Shown: in pieces, positions 33,601 to 45,610 of the stretch | Numbering within the stretch: the stretch's first letter is position 1 | Layout of the letters: every line of letters starts with the position of its first letter | From: Costus lasius | Lineage: Eukaryota > Streptophyta > Magnoliopsida > Zingiberales > Costaceae | Reading direction: 5' to 3' | Length of the DNA: 64,000 bases | NCBI GenBank assembly: GCA_027563935.2 | Contig: CM050451.1 | Location: 96,561,565 to 96,625,564 of the forward strand | The notes under the pieces: model-generated | What the model saw: the letters and a program-made list of their open reading frames with translations, nothing else | The model's database searches: none | What the model was told of the DNA's origin: nothing | Program-made: the position numbers and the translations under genes

Positions 33601-36500
33601 TGTAACATCCCGTTATCTTAACCCCAAACAAGCAACACAAATCACAGAAGAAACAGGATGTGTCATACAAGATCGATTCACATGCTAGGTAAAACCGAGT
33701 TCAAGAAACACGATCTGAAAATTTCCAAAAATCCATACATACAATCTCCAAGAAACACAATTCATAAAGGTACCTGCCACCACGCAATACTTGCACTAGA
33801 CATATGCAAGTTACATGTATATCAAAACCGATTGCAAAAATACACATCAAACTGAAATTCAAAACAAAATCACAACGTCGATTCCATAAAGTTTCACAGT
33901 GATACCAAACACCGAAACCAGGCCAGAGCCCGCGGTGACACAAAAATCATAATATCAAAACCGCCACAACCGGCAACACAAGTTCACACATAGTTTGGCC
34001 ACAACTGGCAACCCAAGTTCATATAATTCGGCCACATCCGGCCTCAGTTAATTAAGCACAAAAGTTATACATCCAACCAGCATGGAGAATCACAATATCC
34101 GTATAACATGCTAACTCATGCAGTGCGCCCCTGTTCTACACCTGAAAACATTGAGGGGTGAGCTACACAGCCCAGTGAGTGGATAGTCTCAAACGACCAT
34201 CCATAGCATACATTCAAAAATACAGGCAGATTATTTTAAAAAAATCTTTAACAGATTATCATATCAACATATAACAAAATTAAAGAACAAAACACATATG
34301 AACAATCAAGTATACACTGCCAAGACATCACACAACTGTCCCCATAGAGTAACTAAGGTTCTAGAGCTACACTCTAAACCACTGTACACATTAACCACTT
34401 AGTTAACCTAGTTGTCCAGCATATTCAGTAGTGACCATCATGGTCTAACCCGGCTTTGGCCTAAGCACTGGGAGAAGCCTGCATGCAACATATAGATGGA
34501 CAGTGTATAGAATCAAGAGGTGGCCCCCGCCAGGTCACGACGTGGCACTTTGCTCTACTACACCCCATAACACAAAAAAGATGTGTAGATTCAAGAGGGG
34601 GCCCCCGCCAGGTCATGACGTGGCACTTTGCTCTACGACACCCCATAACACAAAAGAGTGATGACATCAAGAGGTGGCCCCCTGTCCGACCAAGACATGG
34701 CACTTTGCGTCAAAACTCATTCTCCCAAAGGGTTCCTACTGGACAACAGACACATCTTATATCTTATATCACAAAGGTGGACTCCTAAGTGTCAACTAGA
34801 CTCTAGGATAGTCATCACAATAATCATATCGGGCAAGCTGAACATCAACCCCCATCACAATAATCATAACAGGCAGGCTGAACATCAACCCCCTTCACAT
34901 ATCACAATACAGGGCTGAAATATCCAACCCTTAACGTATCACATATTAACTATCCCATTGAGCACACAGTTACACTTAGCCTTAGTCCTAACCATTCCAT
35001 GATCACAACATATAATATTTGAAATCACATAACCACATAATATTCAAAATCACATAACCGCATAATATTCAAAATCACACATAATGTAGGGTAGTCCTTA
35101 GGTTTCATGCTGATCAATTCAGTGCAGCCTTGCTAAGTTATCACCCAAATTTCTCAAACAAAGATTCATGGTCATAAGTAAACAAGCATGACTCTTATAA
35201 TATTATTAGCATTTATTAGGGCATCCATAAAAATCAACATAAGATTAAAATCCATGCTCTTACAATCTGATTCACAAAACATCACATCTAGCCCACGGTT
35301 TCAAGCATAATATCTATTTAAAACAAGATTCTCATGCTACCAAAAATCAATGATTTAATATTACCAAAATTCCCTATAAAATACCTAGTTAACAAGAATT
35401 TCATACTCCCAATTCAATGGTTTAATGCTACCAAAATTCCCTATAAAAATACCTTAAATTTCAAGCTACAAGTTTCGGTTTTCATGAGATATACACCTAT
35501 ACAAATTTTCGGTTTTCATGAAGATACATCATAATTTGGTTTTTAGCATGATAAAATTTCCAACTTAAATAAAACCTTAGTTAACAAGGAGTCTTGAGTT
35601 TTCATGATAATTATACCATTGTAACTTTCGGTTTATAACAAAGAGAAGTCTTGAGTTTTCGGTTTTTAACATGGTAAAATTTCTAATCAATCTAATGCAT
35701 CAATTAACACAACCAAATTGCTAGAAATCAATTAAGACACCCCACTCACCTCTTAAACCGAAAATCCTCCACAAAAAATCGTCTAAAGCCTTGATGTCGT
35801 CCAAAGGATCTCCAAGAACTCGCCAAGGAAGCTTCTTCACCTCAAGGAAATTCGCCAAGGGAAGAAGATGAAGAAAATCACCTCAATAATTCCAAGAACA
35901 CCAAGGTCGCCTTCTTCCTCCTAGCCGTCGCCCAAGGTTTCTTCCAAGCCAACAATTTCGCCAAAAACTCTACCCTAGCCGAAAATTCCCACTTAACATT
36001 TTGGTTTTTAATTTTTAACCCATTAACCAATTAATTCAAATAGGGTTTAATCCATTTAACTAACTAATTCGAATTTTAAATCTAATATCCATCTAACCCA
36101 ATAACCCATAGTTTAAGTGAAAGTCCAATAAGAATTTAAATTAACATCCATTTAATGAATTCACTTAAACGCAAATCCAATAAGGATTTAATTAATATCC
36201 AATAAGCTAGTTAATTAACCAATAAGGTCTAATTAATTAACCAATAAACTCTAATTAATTAACTGAAAATTAACATCCAATAAGTTAGTTAATTAATTAA
36301 CATTAACATCCAAAAATCTCTAATTTAATTAACTATAAGTTAACAACCAAAATCTCTAGTTAATTAACTATTAACAACCAATACATAGAAAATATCACAG
36401 TCAATAATTTTATTTAAATCATGAACACAATATCACAGCCAACGAGTTTATTTAAATCAAAAATAATGCTTACCAGGACTTAAGATCCTTGGATCTTACA
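33601..36500. mobile_element. 2.9-kb Gypsy solo LTR (Del/Tekay-like)
   Basis: Exactly 2900 bp from TGTAACATCC to GGATCTTACA, an imperfect inverted terminus, flanked by AGTGT (33596-33600) and AGCGT (36501-36505), a 5-bp duplication with one difference. A TGTAACATCC start and such length fit Del/Tekay-type Gypsy LTRs. The interior holds GGGTGAGCTACACAGCCCAG (34156), a three-unit tandem repeat (34513-34714), and TTAATTAA-rich DNA at 36000-36400. There is no internal domain, so this is a solo LTR. Strand cannot be fixed with certainty; the TGTAACATCC end suggests plus. Confidence 0.85.
34513..34714. repeat. Three-unit tandem repeat in solo LTR, 78/76-bp period
   Basis: TCAAGAGG starts units at 34513, 34591 and 34667. 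Each continues with GGCCCCC, GACATGGCACTTTGC or GACGTGGCACTTTGC; the first two also have ACACCCCATAACACAAAA. The third unit is truncated and diverged. Confidence 0.9.
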
Positions 36501-36505
36501 AGCGT

Positions 36506-37586
36506 GCTATCATTAACGCAAAGCACAGATTCACGACCTTCAGGCGAGACCCCATCGGCGCTGGGGATGAGCATTATTGGTTTCACCCATCACTCGGTCA
36601 GCGTTCTATTTTTCTAGTAGTTTTCTTTAGTTATTAGTTGTTTGTTTACTTTTATTAGATTGACATTTCCCTTTTTTCATGTTTTAGTTTTCTAGTGGTA
36701 TCAAGATCGTCAGTGTCTTGCCCATACTCTTCTTCGTGCTATTTGCTTTGCCTTTGGCACTGACTTGTTCTATGAGTACTTGATTGATTGGGATGAGAAT
36801 CTTATCTTTTACTTGTTAATGGTCTATAATGGTTATGGTTTACATATATAGTTCTTTGGTTTAATGCGGTTGAATGAGGTAATTAACTCAATTCATTATT
36901 TGTATGATCTTGAATAGTGTATTATTACTTTACCTGACCCTTGGTATGCATCTCATGTGTAATGATTGATTGTATCTTGCTTCATAACTATCCTTTACTT
37001 GTACACTTTGTCATGGGAATTAGAAATAATAATAGTGGTACCGAAGTGTTCTTGTACATTGCACATAGTACTTCCACTTGGCACTATTCACAGCATATCA
37101 ATAACAAAAGGGATAGTTGTACCTAAGTTCATTGTTTATCATACTTGGCACTAACCCCATGAATCAGAAATAATAACAGTGGCACTGAAGCCAAGATGCC
37201 CCCACTTCTATGGCTTGGCACTGTTCCAAAAAAAAAAAGAAAAAAAGAGATGCACCACATAGGGACTATGTGGTACTGATGATATTTTCCCATGACTTGG
37301 TATACAATTATTTACTTTGTGAATGCTTGATCAATTATGTCATTTATGTGAGATATATTGTAAAAGCTTTTGGTAATGTCAATTTCGCATGCTCTAATAG
37401 ATTATACTAGTAAGATTTGGTTTAATTTGCTTTCGATACTGCATTATAACTTGAGACTTGTTGTGATTAACCTATAACCTTACCAGACCTACTTAAACTA
37501 TATGAGATTACCCATTTCATCTCATCACCATGTTCTAGACAATTCAATTGCTTGAGGACAATCAAAACTTTAAGTCCGATGTATTT
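36506..37586 (+). other. Non-coding 3' internal region of the 30448-39051 element
   Basis: No supported gene. Contains paired phrases AGTGGTACCGAAG...CTTGGCACT and AGTGGCACTGAAG...CTTGGCACTG (37036-37210), related on the opposite strand to motif pairs at 29326 and 44961 in other families. Ends with GCTTGAGGACAATC before the 3' LTR, the counterpart of the CTTGTCCTCAAGC segment next to other LTRs. Confidence 0.65.
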
Positions 37587-39051
37587 TGATAGCATGCAAA
37601 TATATGATATATTGTGACTTATTTTTGCTATTATTTTGGAGTAAAATGCATGCTATCTCATTTATTTGCCTAAATGCTTTACATTATTCAGAATCTTCAC
37701 TTTTCCTTTGTTTTATTGAAATATAGAGATTTCGCCCCAAAATCGATGGAATTTGGAAGATATGAAGATATGGAACGATTCCTCATGATGAGACGAAGCT
37801 ACACGTCGAATTTCAGCTCAAACAGACTTTCCTACGCTCATCACGGGCAGGCCATGTTCATGATCACAGCCATGATCACCTCGGCAGAACTCTTGCAGCA
37901 TTCTACGAGACAGTCATGGCCAGGGTGTGTTCATGTTCACGGCCGTGAAGAGGTAACAATCTGTGCGACGGGATGAACACGGCCAGGGTGTGTTCACGAA
38001 CACGGCCGTGACAGCTCCCGCCTAATTCGATGGGAATTCGATTTTTCGCCCATAACTTACTATTTTGGAAGCGGATTTTGCTAAAATTTTGTGGAGACCT
38101 TTCTAACTTGGAGATGCACGTTTTGGGACTGAAATCATTGGATTTGAACAAGCGGTTGAGGAGAATGAGCGAAAGGGGCGATAACCTAGGGTTTGGGGTG
38201 ATTTTCTGGGTGACAACACTGTTCCGGCTCGATTTCTTTGCCGTTCCGACGAGGATCATCGTGCTGGACCTTCTTCCATCAAGGATCTACCTCTCCCTCT
38301 AATTTAAATCAATTTGTATGAGAGATTTCATGTATTTCATGATGTATACGATAGCTTAACTCTCTTTTTGGGGTTTTGGGCGTAGCCCACTGTAAGATGT
38401 TGAATATTATGGCTTGATCTATATATTTCTCTTATTTATCTTTGTTCTTATTCATGTCTAGTATGTTTTATTTCATGATTATGTACTGGCCATGCATGTT
38501 CATGTTTTAGATGTTGTGGGAAGGACTGAGAGGTGAACCACAATCATCGAAATTCCTTAGACTGGACTAGTGATTTCGGCAACGAGAGTTGTCGAAATCA
38601 CTCGAGGAACCCTAATCCTTCACAGAACCCATTGAGCCTGCTTAACCCGGTAAGCCACGAGAGTAGGAGACTTGGGTTAAGTCGGATACCGGACCGTGTC
38701 CTGAGAGGGAGCGTGTCTGTACCTAAGGAAGGATTACCTTGAGAACATAGGTAGAACCTTAATTAAAATATCAAACCTTAATATTTCTTCATACTTTAGT
38801 GTGGTGAAACCTGAAACCCCGATCTTTCTTATAGACTTCAAACCCCGATTGCTTGTTTTCTGCTCGGCTTGCTTTTAATTTGCTTCAGTTTAATTACTTG
38901 CACTAGGACATTAGTCATTTCCCATTAATCATTAACCTAGCTATTGATTATCTGATCAGTTAGTACTTGACCCCTAGTCCTCGTGGAATCGATACTTTTT
39001 ATTATGCGATAGACCGTGCACTTGCGGTAGCTACCTATTTAGGCCCTATCA
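37587..39051 (+). repeat. 3' LTR of the 30448-39051 element
   Basis: Same start, end and landmark order as the 5' LTR. TTCACGGCCGTGAA is kept (37936-37949), while the 20-bp palindrome is altered in its centre (about 37859-37878). GGGCGTAGCCC lies at 38378-38388. Confidence 0.95.
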
Positions 39052-39255
39052 GTGAATCAGTGGCATAGTAGAGAGCATATAATCTTCTACTTTTCCTTTG
39101 TCTCAAGAGTGTGTCCACCAAATATATCCAGTTAAACAGGTGGTTCCATGTTGCAGTGTCCAGTGCATGCATACAAAAATAAAAGTTAAAGTCGTGCAAA
39201 GAGTACTCAGTAATTTTTTTGTATTTATCCAAGAGTAATATCATGCATTCTTCTT

Positions 39256-40338
39256 TTAAATTTGTATCAGCAATTGGAAGAAGATTAGAATTAAAAAAAA
39301 AATTTCATACCTTGGATTGATCAAGAAGTTTTCAAATTGTTCATTGGATTTTTCTCTTATCTCAATGTCAATGTGATCAAGTATCTCATGTGTAATCTTT
39401 TCGGTACCCTTGGTAGCATTTGGATCAAATAATAATTCAGTTAGCTCATCATCATTATCCTCAATATCATCTCCTTCATCATATGTCATGCAACATTCTA
39501 ATGGACTTCTCTCAAGAAAAGGAATTGATGGTTCACATGGTAGTGGTGGTGTAATATGCTCAGGATTCTCTTTCTCATCTTTTTCCTCAATTTGTTTCTC
39601 TTTAATGGAGTATTCCATCCTCACACTATCAAATTCATCACCATCTATCTCACTAGTTCTTACTTGAGGATCCATAAATTCTTCATCTTTATTCTCATAA
39701 GACTCCAAAAGTTCAAATTTCTCTTCAAACATGTCTCAAGTATTTGTGTTGCAAGACACTTCATTATGTAAGAGGGGACTAGATGGCTGGTAAAGTGCTG
39801 AGGAAGGTAAATCACAATCATCAAAATTTTCAAAATCATCAAAATTTGAAGAAGGTAAATCATAATCTGTGACTGGAGTCATGACTAATGATTGTTCCAA
39901 CTCTATAAAATTCTCAGATTTATCTTGGATTCCATCCTCTATGTCATTTTTATCAGTGCCATAAATTATAGTATGAATTTTCTCACTTTGTTTGTCCATA
40001 GCAGCTATATAGTTTTCAAGCAAGATTTCTAAGTTGGATTTTTGAGGTTCACTAAAGTCTGATTGTGGAATAATGGTTGGGTCATTCTGATAAAACAAGT
40101 TTTGAGAGTTCTCCCAACTTGGGTTATAGGTACTAGGGCATAAGTTAAAGCATGGAGGAATCCCTAATTGACATTTAGTAAAATCATGCCCATGAAATCC
40201 ACAAATATCACAAATAACATATTTCAACTTATAACATTGCATGCTTACATATTCAGTATGTTGAATATAAGAATTCACCTTTTCTAAAAGTGATTCTGAT
40301 ACATCCGTATCATATTCTTTTGTCATTGTCGGTGGCAC
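39256..40338 (-). pseudogene. Athila/Tat-like gag-like protein, one in-frame TGA
   Basis: A single minus-strand frame of about 360 codons is split by one TGA at 39736-39738 into 200- and 158-codon parts. Residues about 43-56 form an intact zinc knuckle, CDICGFHGHDFTKC (CX2CX4HX4C). STYNPSWENSQNLFY and LEILLENYIAAMD match the gag-like frame of the plus-strand element. The C-terminal half is strongly acidic (for example DDIEDNDDELTEL). If the ancestor had CGA (Arg), TGA arose by a C-to-T change. Such proteins are presumed to bind element RNA through the knuckle. No protease or RT follows. Confidence 0.85.
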
Positions 40339-40670
40339 ATACCCCTAATTTGACCATTGACATTGGTTAAACATCATATTTTCAATTAATGCAATTAAAA
40401 TTCAGAAATATAAAATATAAAACAGGAATTGCAAAACAATGCTCAAAATATTTAGTCAAGTGAATTTTTTAGTTCTTCTATTCATACATCGTGTTAATCC
40501 AAAAAGAGAAAAATAAAATAAACTAACTATATAAAAAATGCGAAAAACAAATAAAACAAGAAAAACAAAAACAAAAACAAAAAATCAAAAACAAAACAAA
40601 AATAAAAATAAATAATAAAAAAATGTCTAGTCTATAAATCTCATGATTAAATCGATATTGGCTAGCCTGA

Positions 40671-40688
40671 TCCCCGGCAACGGCGCCA
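40671..40688 (-). promoter_or_regulatory. Primer binding site, tRNA-Asp type
   Basis: The minus strand reads TGGCGCCGTTGCCGGGGA, a perfect complement to the tRNA-Asp 3' end, 6 bases from the LTR end TTATCA. Confidence 0.95.
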
Positions 40689-40694
40689 AAAACT

Positions 40695-42160
40695 TGATAA
40701 CTTTCACAAGTGCACGGATTTATCGAAGTAATAAAAAGATTATCATTCCCAATGAGGATCATGTGGTCAAGTACCGATTACACGGTCGATCTATATCTAG
40801 ATGAATCAAATCGTGATTTTTGTTTGGAAACTTCTAAGTACATATAAAAAGGAATAGAGGTAGCACTTTTGGTAAAAATCAATTCAGATAAAATCAGGAC
40901 TCGGGGTTTCGCCACATTGACAATTATGAATTTAATAAAAATAAAATCTTTGAATAGAAAATTATAGTTTTGAAAGAGATTTTTCCTAAGGTACAGATTA
41001 CCTCCTCTTGAAGCGTAATCCGGTACCTAGCTACGCTAACTCCCTACTCTCGTGACAGTTAACGTAACTAGACCCATTAAGTTCCGTGAAAAACCATGGA
41101 ATCCTTCAAACGAATCCGAACTACTCTCATGATCGGATTCATAGGTTTGAAAATAATAGATTTAACGTTGCGATTCACCTCTCGGTCCTTCTCGCAACGT
41201 CTAAGAAATAAAATTACTTGATCATGGTAATTTAAAGAATAAACACAATTCTAATCAAATCAAATCTATAAAAATCATGACAAAGATTTAAGACAATATA
41301 TTTAATCCATGAATCATCAATGGGCTACACCCCCCAAATCCAGAAAATAGGTTTACACATTCATGTTCAAAGCAAACAGCATGTTCATTGATGAAAATTG
41401 CATGAAAACCTAAGAAGATTACAGGAAATCGCTAGACAAGTAATTAGAAAAGATTCCCCTCGATGTGGAGACTAAGATGAGGCATCCAATTCTTTCTTTG
41501 CGCGGCTTTCCTAATCGAATTCTACCCTGGAAGTGATTTTCGCCATCGTCGCCTCCTCTGTTTGTTTTCATACATAGAAGCCCCCGAAACCCTTCCAAAA
41601 TCCTTCCTTTTATAGTCTAATCAGTATAGAACCCATCTAGGAAGGTTTCTGGAGAGTTTGGTTCAATTCTGGTTCTGTTTGGAGTCGAATTGAGTGAGAA
41701 ACCGAAAGGGTGGACGTTTTTACGGCCCGTAATAAGTTTACGGCCACGGCTGTAATTCTTTCTGTGTGTACAGACTTTATGTCACAGAAATATTCACAGA
41801 CCGTAATGGATTTATGGCTTCGCCCGTGAAAGTTTCTGTGCATTCCAACACTTAGTCGTTTTTCGCCCACTGCTCGAACTCGAATTTATGGCCGACCTAG
41901 AATTATGGCCAAGGCCATAATTCTTGCATTCTTCATTATTTCAACTCCAAATTCGACATGTAAGCTTGTGATCTTCTCGGGAATCATTCTTTGGCTTCAA
42001 AACTCGTGAAACCCATTATTTTTACGTTGTTTTACCTACATTTTCAATAAAACCACGAAAAGTGAAGATTTTGTGCCAAGTGAAGTAAAAACATTAAAAA
42101 TTGCATAAAATCATTCAATTAAGACCAAAATATCATGTAAAATATAGGCAAAAACATGGT
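40695..42160 (-). repeat. 5' LTR of the host Gypsy element
   Basis: The inner end is TTATCA (minus strand), at 40695. The outer end lies between about 42135 and 42165 because AATATCAT and similar words recur there. Contains GCGATTCACCTCTCGGTCCTTC (41171), GGGCTACACCC (41322-41332), and the palindrome-rich block at 41720-41930 (ACGGCCCGT, ACGGCCACGGCTGT, ATGGCCAAGGCCAT). Confidence 0.85.
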
Positions 42161-42728
42161 GTAAATGCAACGCATGAAACATATAGTATGAAAAAAATGT
42201 AAAGGGTTCTACCTTATCTTGAGATACCACTTAACTCAGTTAAAGCTTGTGTTTAAAGCTTGTGTTTGCATTGGCAGTGGGAACTTCTAGGCTTGTATTG
42301 TGCCATGATGGTCAGCTCATGTTGCTTAGGTAGCAATGAGTTAGACACCATTTCATGACTTGCTTATGTGGTGCATGTGTGGCATATTAACAGGTGCATG
42401 AGTAGATGATGTATGCTTAATGCTCCAAGTTTACATGATACATGAGTGATCATATCTTCTCATGATGCATGGTTCACAATGAATTTCCCTAACTAATTCT
42501 AGATGATGCATGTTTTATATTCATATAAGGCCTACTCTAGATGATTGATGAGCTTAATTTGGTTGTCCATCTATGGATGGTAAGTTATTGAGAACTTACC
42601 TGCCATTGTTTGACCTTGATGATTTACAAGAATCAAACTTCAAATTACCTGCCCCCTTAAAGAGGGGTGGGAACAAAATAGGATGGTAAATTATATATTT
42701 ATATGCTTGCTATATGCTTGTTATATGT
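42161..42728. other. Unassigned DNA, possibly Harbinger leader
   Basis: No gene. The last 60 bases (ATATGCTTGCTATATGCTTG) resemble sequence right of the next element (48770-48865), so this may be the left part of the Harbinger element that was split by the 42729-48701 insertion. No left Harbinger terminus (GGTGTTTGG) is visible. Confidence 0.3.
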
Positions 42729-44607
42729 TGATGTGTACTTTATCATACCACTAACCGCAAGCGTGACGGCTTTGTCATAGTAGTATTTAAGATGTCAATC
42801 CTACAGGGACAGTGATCAAGTACCGAGTGATTATGAATCAATAGCTAGACAATCGAGTGAACATTTTGGGTTTTCATAAAATAAATCAAAATACAACTAA
42901 ATACAAATGCTAGCTGAATCAAGCAAATGAAAGTTTTGGATAGAAAACAAGGTTTAGAGACATCGGAACTTCGAGTGCATCTCGTTGATGGATCTTAAGC
43001 TCAAACAAGATAAAATCATAACAATGCAATTTTAAAAGTGTTCAAGAAAATATCTAATGGTACAGATTACCCTCTTTCGATGGCATAATCCGGTATCAAT
43101 CTAGATCGGCGTCCTACTTTTGTGGCTCACCGAACCTAGATTGATCCATTGGGTTCAGGGATATTATAAGTTTCCTCACACAAATCCTACCCAATTTTTT
43201 AACAGGTCATAGCATGATCGATAAGGCAGATTTAGCGTCACAATTCACCTTTCGGTCCTTCTTGCGGGGCCCGAGAAAAGTAATTTCGTGGCCAATGCAA
43301 TACTAGCAATAAAACAGCACAAATCGAATAATCACGAAATAAAATTGCATTTGCTACGAGAAAATAAGTTTGAACAGAAGATACATGCAATGAGATTACA
43401 TCATTGTTTTGATAAAGAAGAATATGCTATCATAGCATCAAATTTAGGACAAATCTCTAAAGGAATAGAAGGAACTAAAGAGAAGATAGAAGAAAGAGGA
43501 GGCAAACTCTCTGCAGAAACTTTGCAACATTCCTTCAAGTCTTCTAGAATGATGTGCACCATTCTTTCCTCCTCCCTTGTTGTTCTCGCTAAGAACTTCC
43601 CTTTGCGAAACTCGCTAGCCCCCCTTGAGTCCCAACTAGGCACTACATTCTTCATCGAATTTGGCCCTTTAAAGAGAGTCCAAACTCTTTTTTGAACACA
43701 TACATTGATGGGAAATTGAATTAGCTACGTTTTGATACCAAGAACATTAAAATCGGAGCCATAATGAGAGAGTTATGGCCTATTCAATAAAGGCGGCTCC
43801 ATAATTATGGGTATAATGGGCCATTATGTTTGTAACCGTAATATAACGGCTATACATTAATTGCAGCCTCATTAACTCTTGTAACCCCCATATAATAATG
43901 CTCATTTAATCCTCTTCGTTTGACTCCAAAAACGTCCAAATCAGAGTTAAAACAAAGGAGTTATGAGCATTTAAAGCTTGGCAGCTGGTAATAAATTTTG
44001 GCGGTTGGTCATAAATTCTGGCGGCTGTGAGATTACAGTCATGAGGCAGATTATGGCCATGCCCATGATCTCAGTGTAGAAGTCTAATTTGTCTCAAAAT
44101 TTGTAGATGAGTAGTATGGCCTCGGCTTGACTTGTGGCCATAGTTGTAGCGTCAGAAACCCCAGGTCAGAAGATTGCGTCTTTGATGAATTATGGTCATG
44201 CCCATAATCTTCTTGTCAAAGTCATCTCCATCCTAAATGTTGTTGTCGAGGAAGTTATGAGCACGTCTTTGAAATATGATTATGCTTATACAAAAACGAA
44301 TCCATCATGTAGCCAATCAGAGAATTACGGTCGTGATGTAGATTATGGCCTCAGCCGTAATTCTTGAAATTAATCCCGTTTGAAGCCAAACTTCTTGTCA
44401 AGGTTCTTGATTCACTCGGAGATGCAAATATACTTCCATGTAGCTCTAGAAGTGAGTGAATTATCCTATATTCAACAAATATGACAAGTAGTGAAGCTTT
44501 TGAAGAAAATCAATGAAATAAGCTGGAAAGAGAGGGAAAATCATGATAATATGTCTCGATTCACAAGTAAATATAGGTCTAAAAGACAATATAAATACGA
44601 GACATCA
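42729..44607 (-). repeat. 3' LTR of the 42729-48701 element
   Basis: Includes CAATTCACCTTTCGGTCCTT (43241), the conserved block, and a palindrome-like zone at 43790-44370 (ATTATGGCCATGCCCATGAT, ATTACGG...CCGTAATT). Frames at 43288-43695 and 43401-43655 recur in the other LTR and are not genes. Confidence 0.93.
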
Positions 44608-44960
44608 AATCACCCAGACTTAGATCAATGCTTGTCCTCAAGCATAAGAGAGTAAATAAAAGTAGTGATTAAAATAATGAAATCATGACAAGCTCGTAAA
44701 ATATTTTTTCCCGGGAAGATATCATTATGAGCAAACCTCAGCAAGTCAGGGAATTTAATGCAATCATCTATCATCAGGAATAAAGGTGTGAAGATCCAAA
44801 TACCAAAGTTAGATGAGGCTTACCTCCATGAGATGCAATAATCCTCTGTTTGGATAATACACTCTGTTCAGACCTGATTCAACCAAAGATATGAGTTGGA
44901 AAGACATCATTGCACTCTTATTCGTATTTTCATCCCCACAAATATTCTTTTTTGTTTTGA

Positions 44961-45092
44961 CTTCAACTCATGTCTTCGGTACCACTGTCAATTTTACGCA
45001 GTGCCAAGTAGAGGAGTCTTATTATTTCTTTTTCTCGGAGACTTCAACTCATGTCTTCGGTACCACTGCCAATTTTACGCAGTGCCAAGTAG
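44961..45092. repeat. 81-bp period tandem motif in non-coding interior
   Basis: CTTCAACTCATGTCTTCGGT begins at 44961 and 45042; each is followed by ACCACTG, AATTTTACG and CAGTGCCAAGTAGAGGA. As 81 is a multiple of three, two overlapping frames (44891-45129) repeat a peptide, but there is no other sign of coding. A related single copy is at 29326. Confidence 0.85.
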
Positions 45093-45610
45093 AGGAATCC
45101 CTTTTTTTTATATTTTGAGGAGATTATAACCATAGAGAAGTGCATTGATTATTTCCAAAAAGTAGTAAGGAGAATCAAGCCGATAGAGTTATATACTTCT
45201 ACAGAAAGATCATAAGCATACTTTGAAAGCAAAAACCTTAATAAAAAATCGGATCTATCACTCCACAACCTTTTTTTTTCTATTAAAAGATAATTAAATG
45301 AATTACCTATCTTTGGACTAAGATTCAGAACATAATGATAGTATCCCAGAGATTCAATAAATTATTAAGCTATCATGATTTCCATTTGAATCAAAATAAT
45401 ATCATCAAAAATAATATCACCACTTATCTTCATCATATCATCAGAGTGCAGCATATGAAATGTATCATCAAAGCACAAAGCATAAATATTGAGTTACTGC
45501 ATATCATGTTTTGAAAATGAACCCAACCCACAATCTCCCAGACTTAAATTATGCATAGTAGCATGTAAAGAACACAAAATTTAGAGAGATGGGATGCAAT
45601 ACTCACAAGA

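Larger units (their letters stand above)
30448..39051 (+). mobile_element. Complete non-autonomous Gypsy element, target duplication GTGAA
   Basis: LTRs at 30448-31909 (1462 bp) and 37587-39051 (1465 bp) both run TGATAGCATGC to GGCCCTATCA and are highly similar. Perfect GTGAA duplications lie at 30443-30447 and 39052-39056. A tRNA-Asp primer site follows the 5' LTR, then a gag-like frame (32095-33198) with in-frame stops, the lineage-typical AAGCGCTTGTTGGGAGGCAA (33367), and a non-coding 3' region. A 2.9-kb solo LTR (33601-36500) is inserted in it. Without it the element is about 5.7 kb with no pol, so it needed help from an autonomous relative. Confidence 0.95.
27752..42160 (-). mobile_element. 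Non-autonomous Gypsy (Athila/Tat-like) element, nested host
   Basis: Minus-strand order is 5' LTR (40695-about 42160), tRNA-Asp primer site (40671-40688), a gag-like frame (40338-39256), non-coding 3' region (30447-28808) and 3' LTR (28807-27752, truncated). Bases 30448-39056 are a later insertion. The conserved segment AAGCGCTTCCTGGGAGGCAA (30375-30400, minus), found near the 3' side of the coding part in this lineage, is present. No protease, RT, RNase H or integrase is seen, so the element would depend on enzymes from others. The outer 450 bp of the 3' LTR is missing at the junction with the Copia-type LTR. Confidence 0.85.

Noticed and set aside
44891..45129. Repeated-peptide frame with an apparent hydrophobic N-terminus
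   Set aside because: Caused by an 81-bp tandem non-coding motif; wrong strand for the element and two frames are equally open.
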